Positions 30,218 to 38,858 of a stretch of 64,000 nucleotides of DNA are shown in pieces. A model generated the notes under the pieces. The model saw nothing but the letters and a program-made list of their open reading frames with translations. It was not told the origin of the DNA and searched no databases. The DNA is taken from the NCBI GenBank assembly GCA_938743325.2, contig OW568884.1:558001-622000 (forward strand), in the 5' to 3' direction. Position 1 is the first letter of the stretch. Each line of letters starts with the position of its first letter. Source of the DNA: Pycnococcus provasolii. Lineage: Eukaryota; Chlorophyta; Pseudoscourfieldiophyceae; Pseudoscourfieldiales; Pycnococcaceae. The translations under genes were made by a program, and so were the position numbers.

Positions 30218-33200
30218 CTAAGACAGGTGGAAAGAGCCTGCGCCCTCCGCGACTACGTACTTGATGCGTTCGCGCATCAGGCTCTTGCTGCTGTAAGGCG
30301 GCAGCTTGAGGTAGGACGCGCAGGTCATCGCCGACGGGAGCAGCCCGTCGCTGCTGCCGGCACTCGTGCTCGCTCCGGGACTCGCGCCGAGAAGCAGGCC
30401 GGAGGGCGGCGTCGCCGGCGTCGTGCCCGGCGTGCCACTTGGCGTTGAACCCTCTCCGCTCTTGCGCACGACAGTAAGCGGCGGGTGCAGTGCCGCCAAT
30501 CCGCCGCTCGGAAGCCTGGGGCTGCCCGTCACGAATGCAAGGAATCCGCGACGCTCGCGTGGCGTGAATTCGGCCATCACTTCCGCGAGCATGCGAGCGT
30601 GCACGCATCCACGGCTGTACCCGTGATCCCACGATATCAAGTCGAGCAGATTGTCCGCACTCCAGCTTTCATCCTCCCGAGCGCCGCACAGCAGCTCGTC
30701 CACCTCGGCAGCCGTGAATGGCTTGAGCGCATCCTCGGGCAGAACCTCGAGGAATCCGCTCCTCGCAGCCTCCAGCTGGCGTGTCACCCCGCTGCCAATC
30801 GTCGCGTCGAGAACCGCCTCGGCGTACTGCCTGAAGTTTCCACTCGTCACAAAAACGTCGCTGCCACCAGCAACGAGCTCAACGTCGTCGGCGCCGGGAA
30901 CCACGAAAGTTAGACCGAGCGAGTCGACTGACACGCCGTGCAGCACGCCCGTTCCCTCGCGTGCTGCCCGCACGAGCTCGAGCATGCTCTCACCAGCGAC
31001 GGGATCCACCTCGAGAACGTCGTGCGGCTCTGGCATCACGCCGAGCAGAACGGCGCGAACGAACACCGGATGCAACGGAAGGTCGAGCAGCCGGTTATCG
31101 TACAACGCCTTGCCCGCCGCACGCCCGAGCAGGCGGAACATGCGCATCGTCTTCTCCTCAGCCTTGCGCGCGGCGGAGTCGCGCGGCACGCTCGCCGGGG
31201 GCAGCGGCTGCGGGAAGAGCCCGTGAGGTGCGTGCACATACTGCTCCAAATCGTCGGCATCGGCGTCGTCGCTGTCCACGACGTCGACGACGCGAACATC
31301 CTCCGGCACGCCGTCCATCTCCATCGGCACGAAATTCTCAGAGGCACACCGCGGTCGAGCCTGCGGTGGCATATCGCCGGCATCGCGCCACATCTTCAAG
31401 TCCCTCCTGCGCATCGCCTTGCTAAGCAGCGAATAAAACTCGAGCGTGGGACCGAGGCCCGTTCCCACCTCGCCGAAGAATTCAACCTCGAGCATCGTAC
31501 GCTGGCCGCAGTACATCTCCATCACCTTCTCCGCGCTCTCCAGAATGCGCTCGCGCCCGATTCTCACTTTTTGTCTCTGCACTCTTCCCACGCGAAGATC
31601 GCGGCCGCCGCCCATCGATCGCTCGCCCGCGGTATCCTGCTGTTCCTGAAGCAGGTTCAGCGCACGGCTGATTCCCAGACTCGTCAGCTGGAAGTACTGC
31701 CTGCGCAACGCGAATGGGAAGAGGTAGCTGTGCTCGCACACGAGACGGCGGCACCAAAGTGGCAAGCCTCCCGTGCACACGACGAGCACGTCCTGCAGCT
31801 GCCTCGTCAGCTTCGTCGAAAGCTTCCTGCTGATAAATTCTGACTCGGGCACGCGAAGCAGAGCCGAACCCTCGGGTGTGAGACGCATGGCGCATCGGCA
31901 GGCTTCGTGCAGCGTTCGAAGGAGCGCTAGAATGCCCGCCTCGTCTCCGCCCGCATCACCGGAGGCGGCAACCCGCGATGTCAGCGCATGCAAAGGCTCG
32001 CCGGATGATGATGATGATGTCGTCGTGGTCGTGGTCGTCGTCGGAGGCGTCGACAGTGACGCGGCTGCTCCAGCCGTGCCAGGTGTCGATCTTTCGGTGG
32101 CTTCCGCAGCCGACGCCGACGTCGTTCTCTCAGCGAACTTGTACTGCAGGACGTGGATGCTGTCCCACATGTGCGGTCCACCACCTCGGGCACCACCAAC
32201 TTCAGGGTCGTCCTCGGCATCCTCGTCTGCAGCACTGGAATCAGCACTGCCTAAGCTGGTGAGTGTGAGCCCACCTCCACCTCGAGATGAATGTTGCTGC
32301 ACAGCTTGGAAAATGGTCGTCGTCGACGGCAGCTCCACACCATCAATCAAAAATGTAAGCTGTGGACCTGACGGAGGCGTGGCCGCTGCCGCGTAGGACC
32401 GCGAGGAGGAAGATGTGCGATGGCGGCTGCCACTACCGCCGCCTGCAGATGCCGATGACGGAGATGCACGGCGGCGTGATGGCATTCCATCTTCCTCAGC
32501 CGACGCTGACCCGCGGCTTGCATTGCTCAGGCTGCGCGATAGGGAGCCCGCACGACTTGGGCTTGGCGATCCAAGATGCACGTCGTCGACACGATCATCT
32601 AGGCTCGACGGACCCGCGGGCACCTCCTCGTGGTCGTCGTCGTCGTCCTCTTCGTCCTCTTCATCCTCCTCATCTTCATCGTCCTCTTCCTCCTCGTCCT
32701 CGTCATCCACCGGCTCCTCCTCCATCGCATCATCCTCGTCGTCATCCTCGTCGCCATCGGCATCACCGCCACCCGTGCCGAGCATCTCCTCGTCGCGATC
32801 TCGCTCCGCCTGCTCACGCCGTGTTAGGCGTCTGCGCATCGGCTCGTCGCCACCGCGACTAGATGCGACGCGAACACGAGGGAGCAAAAATTCTTCCACC
32901 GCAGCGAGGGTTGCGAGCGGCTCGATGAGAACGACGTTCGAAGAGTAGTCGCCGAGCACCGACGACGACACGCCAGGTGCGCGAGACAGACGCAACTTGA
33001 GTGGCTGCGTGAGTGCTTCGAGGGCACCGGCACGCGACGTCATCGACCCGCTGCCACCACTGCCGCCACCTCCAAAGCGACTTCGTCCCATGCCCAGCGA
33101 CGCCGGTACGTGAGCAACCGAAACGACGTGGCGTTCCACGCTCTCCAGTCCGCTCTGCAACTTTCGCAGCAGCGCAACGAAGCCATCCGGCCTGCTAGCC

Positions 33201-35200
33201 GCCGTCGCGACCATCGTCGCTAACCGCCGCCTCGCAACAGTAGGATCTGAGTCGCCAGCGAAATAAGCATTAAGCGTCGCCACCACGCCGCTCGCGAGGA
33301 ACTCGAAGTTGGACAGTGTATTCGGCTGTTCAAACACTTTCTGCAGCGCCGCAAGTGAAGTGCCCTCGTTTGAAACAGCCTTGAGTTGCTCGCAGACGCC
33401 ACGAAGTGCGGCAAGCTCCTCCGTCTCACCCGCGCCGGTGACGCCCGCGGAATCGAGCACACGGCGAAGAACAAATGCCTGTTCTCGCATCCTCTCGAGC
33501 GAGGCGGAGGATGGAGTCTGTGGGGTGTGCGGCGTCTGTGGCGAAGCGGCGGCGGCATCGCTAGCTGTCTTGCTCTTTTGCTGTTCTTGCTCCTCGCCGC
33601 AGAGTTGCATCACCACATGAACAAGTCCCTCCTTCACGAACGTGGACCGAAAAATCTCCGGAAGCTTTCCAAGAAGATCTTCCGCCATGAAGAGCGCGCA
33701 CAACGCGCTCGCCTTGTCGCGTCCCGAAGCGACGCCAGCCAAGAAGCTTGACACCGGAACGTCGCGAAGCAGCTGCTCGAGCGTCGCGGACGTTGTGCCC
33801 GCAACAAGCTTTGCGCACGTTTCGAGGCACGTGTGACGCACGTGCGAGCGTACTGTGACGCTGTGCACATGCATCATGAGCTCGAAGAGGTCTCTTGCGC
33901 ACGTTTCCACCAACGGTGTAGGTAGAGGCTCGTCGGTGCTCTCACCACCTGGTCCATCGTCATCGCCAGCTGTCATTGCTGCTGCTGCACGCGCGCTCGG
34001 CGCAAATGCATCGCGACTACGTGGCAGCTTCGGAAGCAGGTTGTTTGCCACGTCCAGCAATTCCGCGAGCTGATCCGTCGTTCGCAGCCCAGGCGTTCCA
34101 CGCGCACCACCTGGGCTAGGCCCTGGTGTCGCCACCATCGGCGAGCTAGAGAGAAGGTCGCGCAGCGTCGCGCTAAATCCCGAGCTTAGCAGTTGTACCG
34201 CCACGGTGCGCGAGTTCGCGGTGCAGGCACGAAGCAGGCGAACGAGGTTTGCAAATCCAACCGGGGAGAGCGTCGTGGACGACGCCGCCATCTCCGACGG
34301 GTCGACGAGGCGCGCTGCGACGTCCGCGACGCCGCTTTCGCACAGAACGGCAACGCGCGCAGGCGTTCGTGCCACCTCCGAGATGCGGCTCAGTGCCACC
34401 GCCGCGTGCTCGACAACGCGGCTGTCCGAGTTGTTGAGAAGGTTCGAGAGCAGCGGCACTGCGTGGCTGACGATGGACCACGTCGAGTCGTCGCGTGGGA
34501 GGTGCGCACACATCTGCGCGGCTGTTGACGCCGCGACGCGCTGCACGCCCGTAGGGAAGAAGTCCAGGAAGCTCAGGCACGCGAGAAGGCCGCCCTCGGA
34601 AATGAGCACGCTGCCGTGGTTCTGGCTGAGTTTCTCCAGCAGCTGTAGGCTCTGCTCCGCGAGGTCGATGTACTCGATGGCAAGCAGCTTTGCGCATATA
34701 GTTGGAACGCACCCTGCGTGAACGATCGCGCTGCACGACGAAGGAAGGACGTCCGCTAGGTGCGTGAGCGCGCGGCACGCGAGCAGCATGAGGTCAGGGT
34801 TGTGCTCTGCATTCAGCAGGTTGGCGCACGGCGCCACGACGCTGTCAACGCGCAGTCCAATGAGCGTATCCTCGCTAGCAACCGAGAGCGTTTCGCAGAG
34901 TGCCGTGAGCGCGCCTAGCTGCCTGCCTTCGTCGCCGTCGGCACGCAGTCCCGCGAGTATGTCCTTGAGCTGCCCGCGCATGACGGCGCCTGCTCCGAAC
35001 CCTCCTCCCGGGAGTAGGTCCTCGAGTCCCCCTCCGAGTCTCGCGAGCAGTTCCTGCAGGGCGCCCGTCGTGGTTGTGGCTGCAGCTGCAGCAGCTGCTG
35101 CTGCCGCGGCTGCGGAGTCCGGCGCCGAGTCCGCCGCCGCCGCCGCTGCCGCTGCCGCTGCCGGCGCCGTATCTTCTGCGGGCGTGTTATCGTCGTCCAT
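30218..35200 (-). CDS. UPL3: HECT E3 ubiquitin ligase, UPL3/UPL4 (KAKTUS) type
   Basis: A 1,660-residue single-exon E3 ligase. Residues ~40-420 are armadillo repeats worded like plant UPL3 and animal TRIP12 (GALTALCETLSVASEDTL, NPDLMLLACRALTHLADVLP, AIEYIDLAEQSLQLLEKLS). A long acidic Asp/Glu run sits in the middle. The last ~380 residues are the HECT domain: EFFGEVGTGLGPTLEFYSLLS near its start, then the catalytic Cys1627 in MTCASYLKLPPYSSK, exactly 34 residues from the end, and the FHLS terminus. Homologues ubiquitinate nuclear and cytosolic targets and control trichome branching in Arabidopsis; targets in an alga are unknown. A homopolymeric Ala/Thr-rich N-terminus (residues 9-45) precedes the repeats. 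Start is the ATG at 35200. Confidence 0.95.
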   Translation of the reverse strand: MDDDNTPAEDTAPAAAAAAAAAADSAPDSAAAAAAAAAAAATTTTGALQELLARLGGGLEDLLPGGGFGAGAVMRGQLKDILAGLRADGDEGRQLGALTALCETLSVASEDTLIGLRVDSVVAPCANLLNAEHNPDLMLLACRALTHLADVLPSSCSAIVHAGCVPTICAKLLAIEYIDLAEQSLQLLEKLSQNHGSVLISEGGLLACLSFLDFFPTGVQRVAASTAAQMCAHLPRDDSTWSIVSHAVPLLSNLLNNSDSRVVEHAAVALSRISEVARTPARVAVLCESGVADVAARLVDPSEMAASSTTLSPVGFANLVRLLRACTANSRTVAVQLLSSGFSATLRDLLSSSPMVATPGPSPGGARGTPGLRTTDQLAELLDVANNLLPKLPRSRDAFAPSARAAAAMTAGDDDGPGGESTDEPLPTPLVETCARDLFELMMHVHSVTVRSHVRHTCLETCAKLVAGTTSATLEQLLRDVPVSSFLAGVASGRDKASALCALFMAEDLLGKLPEIFRSTFVKEGLVHVVMQLCGEEQEQQKSKTASDAAAASPQTPHTPQTPSSASLERMREQAFVLRRVLDSAGVTGAGETEELAALRGVCEQLKAVSNEGTSLAALQKVFEQPNTLSNFEFLASGVVATLNAYFAGDSDPTVARRRLATMVATAASRPDGFVALLRKLQSGLESVERHVVSVAHVPASLGMGRSRFGGGGSGGSGSMTSRAGALEALTQPLKLRLSRAPGVSSSVLGDYSSNVVLIEPLATLAAVEEFLLPRVRVASSRGGDEPMRRRLTRREQAERDRDEEMLGTGGGDADGDEDDDEDDAMEEEPVDDEDEEEEDDEDEEDEEDEEDDDDDHEEVPAGPSSLDDRVDDVHLGSPSPSRAGSLSRSLSNASRGSASAEEDGMPSRRRASPSSASAGGGSGSRHRTSSSSRSYAAAATPPSGPQLTFLIDGVELPSTTTIFQAVQQHSSRGGGGLTLTSLGSADSSAADEDAEDDPEVGGARGGGPHMWDSIHVLQYKFAERTTSASAAEATERSTPGTAGAAASLSTPPTTTTTTTTSSSSSGEPLHALTSRVAASGDAGGDEAGILALLRTLHEACRCAMRLTPEGSALLRVPESEFISRKLSTKLTRQLQDVLVVCTGGLPLWCRRLVCEHSYLFPFALRRQYFQLTSLGISRALNLLQEQQDTAGERSMGGGRDLRVGRVQRQKVRIGRERILESAEKVMEMYCGQRTMLEVEFFGEVGTGLGPTLEFYSLLSKAMRRRDLKMWRDAGDMPPQARPRCASENFVPMEMDGVPEDVRVVDVVDSDDADADDLEQYVHAPHGLFPQPLPPASVPRDSAARKAEEKTMRMFRLLGRAAGKALYDNRLLDLPLHPVFVRAVLLGVMPEPHDVLEVDPVAGESMLELVRAAREGTGVLHGVSVDSLGLTFVVPGADDVELVAGGSDVFVTSGNFRQYAEAVLDATIGSGVTRQLEAARSGFLEVLPEDALKPFTAAEVDELLCGAREDESWSADNLLDLISWDHGYSRGCVHARMLAEVMAEFTPRERRGFLAFVTGSPRLPSGGLAALHPPLTVVRKSGEGSTPSGTPGTTPATPPSGLLLGASPGASTSAGSSDGLLPSAMTCASYLKLPPYSSKSLMRERIKYVVAEGAGSFHLS

Positions 35201-35718
35201 GGCCGTTGGTGGTACCCTACCCGGCACCGGCACCTTTTCCTCCGAGGATAGGGATGGACAGCAGGCAGGTGGCCGGGGGCGGGGCGGGGCGGGGAAAACG
35301 TCCTCCTTCTCCTTCTCCTTCTCCTTTCCACGCGGCGCAGAAGCCTCTCAGAAACCTCGCTCAAAGGCTCACCCTCGGACATCGGACATCGGAGGAAGAA
35401 GAACCAACGGGGTTTGAGTTTGGGGGTTTGAGTTTGGGGGTTTGGTTTGGGGGTTTGGTTTGGGGGTTTGAGTTTGGGGGTTTGAGTTTGGGGTTTGGTT
35501 TGGGGGTTTGAGTTTGGGGGTTTGGTTTGGGGGTTTGAGTTTGGGGGTTTGAGTTTGGGGGTTTGAGTTGGACAGATTTTTTTTGCTCCAGGATCTCAAT
35601 CCTGGTCCTGGTCCTCCTGGTCGCCTTCGGTTCTGTTATTTTGCGAATCGTTGACCCCTCTCTTCCCTCCCCCGGCTGCCCGGTCCCCGTTCAAACTTCC
35701 TTAACTACCTTAAGGGCA
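35201..35718. promoter_or_regulatory. Bidirectional promoter between the HECT ligase and amidase genes
   Basis: A 518-bp gap separates two divergently transcribed ATGs. It contains a CTCCTT tract (35306-35330) and the G-rich repeat at 35410-35570. The frame leading into the amidase is open from 35539 but has no ATG before 35719. That stretch would encode a hydrophobic segment (ISILVLVLLVAFGSVIL), so a spliced upstream start cannot be excluded. Confidence 0.55.
35410..35570 (+). repeat. TTTGGGGG/TTTGAG tandem repeat
   Basis: About 160 bp made of two interleaved units, GGGGGTTTGAGTTT and GGGGGTTTGGTTT. G-runs of four or five recur every 8-14 bp on the plus strand. It is related to the weaker tract at 18-90. 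Confidence 0.85.
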
Positions 35719-37164
35719 ATGGAGGACGAACACGCGTGGTACGCCGCTGTCGAACGCGTGCTCGAGAAACCGAGCAGTGCAGAAGCAAACACCAACGTCA
35801 TTGTACAAAGAGCCGTCACTTTCCCGCAGTGCCTAGGGGTCAACCTCGCGGGACGGTGGAGATGGCCGCTGCCTGGAGTCAGAGTCACCGCGGGGGCGAG
35901 GTGCGCGCCGGCGAAGACAAATGCGGCAGATCAAACGTCGTCGACCGAACCAAACGGACTCCACGACGAACGAACAAACGGGAACGGAGAAAACGGAACG
36001 CACGGAAGCAGCAGCGCCGCGTCGTCGAAACCACGCCGCACGGCATCTGCGTGGAGGCGGCGCGTCGCCAACAACACAACCACGTACGCAAGAGTGAGGC
36101 TCACGCGGCCGCTCTTTGGGAAGGCGGCAGTCACGTGCGAGTGGGACGTCGATCCGACCGCTGGCGTGACCATGCGACTGCGCCGCGAATTCAAAACGTC
36201 GTTTGGACACGTCACGCTCGCCACGTGGGGACGGAGACGAACGCAGCGTAAGGATGCCAGAGCGGCGCCAACCGCAGGAGTGCAGTTCAACTTGACGTTC
36301 GGAAGCGACGAGCTGCGCGTCTGTGAACTGCGCACGACGTCGTCGACGGTAGAAAGCGACCCGGGCATTGGGACCGCGCGCGTCGTGCAGCCCATCATGC
36401 GGCACGCCGACGCCGTCGTGGAAACCGACGTCTTCCTGCACGACGGATGGATCTCCGCGGGAAATCTTGCGCAGCTGAAAGAACGCGTGTCCGTTCGCGG
36501 AGCACGCCTCGCACTCGCGAGATCGATGCCGCACTCCGTGAGGTCCGAGCGTGCGGAGAAGGTGGTCACGACGTTCAATCGCAATTTGCTGGGGACGAAG
36601 CGCACGATCGGCGTGATTCCAGGCCACTGGATCGACGCTGGCCTTGAGGTGGGAGCTCCGGGAGAGCGCAAGTTCAACTTGGAGGTGGCTAATCGCATCG
36701 AGAGCAAGTTGAAGAATCTAGGGTGGAGCGTGCTTCGGCCAGACCGCAACGCCAAGGGTCTCGAGTGGGACGATTATCTGGACTGGATCACGTCCAACTC
36801 GAAGCGAGGCGTGCCCGTGCTCGAGATTCACGGTCAAGGCGATGGGGCGAAGAGCCGCTCTGTCGTGTTGGGCGTGATTGGCGATCCAAAGGCGCCACTC
36901 AATCGGCGACTCGCAGAGACGTTCGGCTTCTTTCCCATGAACCACATGCACCTTGCTGTGCCTCGGCGTGGAGGAGTCATCATCGAGAGCTTCAATGCAG
37001 ACATGGTGCTTTCGCTTACGATGGAGCAGCGGCGCGCTCTGGCGAACGACATTGCGCTCAAGGTGACTGACAGCGTTGAGTCGACCGTGCGCCGCGTTGA
37101 CAGCAAGCCTAGCTTGATGGAGGATGGGTGCTCCATGACTGGTTGCGACACAGGCATCAAGTAG
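35719..37164 (+). CDS. N-acetylmuramoyl-L-alanine amidase-like protein (Amidase_3 fold)
   Basis: A 481-residue protein. The N-terminal half (~30-255) is strand-rich and basic, with a disordered Asn/Ser/Thr linker (~75-115), and resembles no family I know. The C-terminal half (~293-445) matches zinc-dependent Amidase_3 hydrolases: IPGHWIDAG with His303, GERKFNLEVANRIE with Glu316, LEIHGQGDG with His371, and GGVIIESF with Glu423. These are the three expected zinc ligands plus the catalytic Glu. Bacterial and cyanobacterial relatives cut the amide bond between the peptide stem and MurNAc of peptidoglycan. A plastid role is inferred from ancestry. No clear transit peptide follows the ATG at 35719, but hydrophobic sequence lies in frame upstream. 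Confidence 0.7.
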   Translation: MEDEHAWYAAVERVLEKPSSAEANTNVIVQRAVTFPQCLGVNLAGRWRWPLPGVRVTAGARCAPAKTNAADQTSSTEPNGLHDERTNGNGENGTHGSSSAASSKPRRTASAWRRRVANNTTTYARVRLTRPLFGKAAVTCEWDVDPTAGVTMRLRREFKTSFGHVTLATWGRRRTQRKDARAAPTAGVQFNLTFGSDELRVCELRTTSSTVESDPGIGTARVVQPIMRHADAVVETDVFLHDGWISAGNLAQLKERVSVRGARLALARSMPHSVRSERAEKVVTTFNRNLLGTKRTIGVIPGHWIDAGLEVGAPGERKFNLEVANRIESKLKNLGWSVLRPDRNAKGLEWDDYLDWITSNSKRGVPVLEIHGQGDGAKSRSVVLGVIGDPKAPLNRRLAETFGFFPMNHMHLAVPRRGGVIIESFNADMVLSLTMEQRRALANDIALKVTDSVESTVRRVDSKPSLMEDGCSMTGCDTGIK

Positions 37165-37189
37165 TTGTATGCTCGATGAGTGGCAGTTA

Positions 37190-37194
37190 TGTAA
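37190..37194 (+). terminator. UGUAA polyadenylation signal (candidate)
   Basis: TGTAA 26 bp after the amidase stop. Confidence 0.5.
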
Positions 37195-38160
37195 CTTGTA
37201 GTATTGCCCTTTTCAATCAAGTGTGAATTCCCTCCCCAGGCGCTTCGCGCGCCCGACCACGCCTGGTCACGAGTGTTGTCCATGAATTCGTAGTGAGTTA
37301 CACTTGTATGTATTAACGACTCTGTTCACGTCTTTGACAAATCTGGCTGAGTCGAAGTCGTGAGTCGAGGTGGAATAAAACACGAAAAAATTCAGCGCGC
37401 CGTTCCTTCTTGTGAGATGGGTTGGAGAGCTCGCGGCACCTGGAACCGAAAATGCTGCAAGGTTTGCTACAAGCACCCACACCCACAACTCCTCCTCGTC
37501 CATAGCGCCGTGGTGTACAACGCCAAACGCTTTGTCGCGTTGAGACATCCTTCAAGTCGTGCATTATTCAGTGTTGTCAATCAATGACGTGGTGACTGGT
37601 GAAATACAACTGAATTACTGAAGTAGCCCGGAGGCGGACGCCATTGCCCATTGGCGGCGTGGGAGACGCGGCGCGTCGTGGCGCGAGGCGCGGGCGGTCT
37701 CCTGCCGGAGTGCCGCGGAGGTGCCATATGGCGCGACTGACTGAAACCCAAGCGCTTCTACAGACGTGGACTCGACCTTAACGGCCTTACGGCCTTAAGT
37801 GAAGTCACGCTGGAAGTGAATAGATAGTAGTAAGAACCACTGGTAGTGGCCACCACTGTGAATCAGTTTGGTCTCCCCTCTGACTACGGAAAAGGTAGAC
37901 AAAGAGTAGAATGATCAATTACAAGATACTCATCGGACGAGCCCATCTAGTGGCTCGCCCACAAGACGCCTCTGGGCCGACCAAGGGCCTCAGGAGACAC
38001 CTCTTCACCACCGTAGAAGTGGCGTTAAGGCCTTTAATCAAATCTCATCCAAATCCAACCCAATATCTTCAACAGTAGATAAATCTGGAGCCAGGGAGCC
38101 GCCACTCCTTCACATGTCACAAACCCACGTGGCGGAACTCCGAAACCAAACTCACCTGAA

Positions 38161-38210
38161 AACCCTAAAGCATAACCCTAGACCTAACCCTAGATCCAAG
38201 AAACCCTAAT
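38161..38210 (-). repeat. Telomere-like CCCTAA cluster upstream of the SOSS-B-like gene
   Basis: Five dispersed CCCTA/CCCTAA units on the plus strand, three of them within AAACCCTAA- or TAACCCTA-type telo-box contexts, ending 235 bp before the ATG at 38445. Confidence 0.65.
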
Positions 38211-38444
38211 CCATCAAAACCCCAAAACAGAACCTGCGAGAACTAAACGCCCTCGCTCAGCGACGCCGCGCTCAGGGTCAGGGGATCTTTTGGGCCCGAC
38301 CTTTCTATCATTCGCCCAAGAGCGGGATCCCGCCCGGGACAAAAATCTCCAAACCCCCGACCAGAGAACGACGCCTGCCCAATTCCCATTCTCCCATCCT
38401 TCCTCCTCGCCCCCCCTCACAGCATCTCTTTTCATGCTCGCGCG

Positions 38445-38858
38445 ATGACGTCCGCCGCGCCAGCCGTGCTCGTGCGCGCCGTCGACCTGAGGCCAACCGC
38501 ATCTCGCCGGGTCTCCATGCAGCTTGTTGTGCTCGAGTGCGCGCAAGCCAACCTGGCGCTCGTCGCTGACGCTACGGGAAGCCTTTACCTCTCCGGGGAA
38601 GGAATCGCCGCGTCTCTGCAGCCTGGTGAAATCATTCAAGTCAACAATGCCGTGTTCAACTTTCCGGAGAACAGCACCTCGTCGAAACCAATGCTGACGC
38701 TCGCCAAAGACTCGCAGATGCTTAGACTTGGAGAATTCAATATGGTTTTTAGCGAAACGCCAAACCTATCTACCATCGAGTGGATTAGAAAGACAGCGAA
38801 CGCCCCTGCGATGCCGGCGCAATCGCTTCCTTCGACGTGGAGGCCGCCGAAATGCTAG
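38445..38858 (+). CDS. SOSS-B/hSSB1-like single-stranded DNA-binding OB-fold protein
   Basis: A 137-residue protein that is almost entirely one OB fold. Family wording is clear: an N-terminal VLVRAVDLRP strand, VADATGSLYLSGEG, LQPGEIIQVNNAV, and the ending LRLGEFNMVFSETPNLSTIEW, which matches the IGEF.MVYSE.PNFSE signature of SOSS-B (NABP1/2). In animals SOSS-B binds single-stranded DNA in double-strand-break repair. The length is shorter than human SSB1 because the disordered C-terminal tail is minimal. The usual long L23 region is altered: SSKPMLTLAKDS replaces the typical G.LTLYTGR.G. A nuclear DNA-repair role is inferred. Confidence 0.75.
   Translation: MTSAAPAVLVRAVDLRPTASRRVSMQLVVLECAQANLALVADATGSLYLSGEGIAASLQPGEIIQVNNAVFNFPENSTSSKPMLTLAKDSQMLRLGEFNMVFSETPNLSTIEWIRKTANAPAMPAQSLPSTWRPPKC

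Larger units (their letters stand above)
37165..38444. other. Gene-poor intergenic stretch
   Basis: Mostly unexplained. A minus-strand frame at 37267-37503 (78 residues from an ATG, with one hydrophobic stretch LWVWVLVANLAAFSVPGA) might be a small membrane protein but lacks support. Positions 37938-37957 form a perfect 6-bp hairpin (CGAGCC/GGCTCG). Around 37780-37800 there is a palindromic CTTAA...TTAAG stretch. Telomere-like repeats occupy 38161-38210. Proximal promoter of the SOSS-B-like gene follows. Confidence 0.4.

Noticed and set aside
32362-32948. Plus-strand His/Pro- and Ser-rich frames
   Set aside because: Antisense of the acidic Asp/Glu run in the HECT ligase.
35369-35599. Minus-strand protein of Asn-Pro-Gln-Thr repeats
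   Set aside because: Translation of the G-rich tandem repeat; no coding signals.
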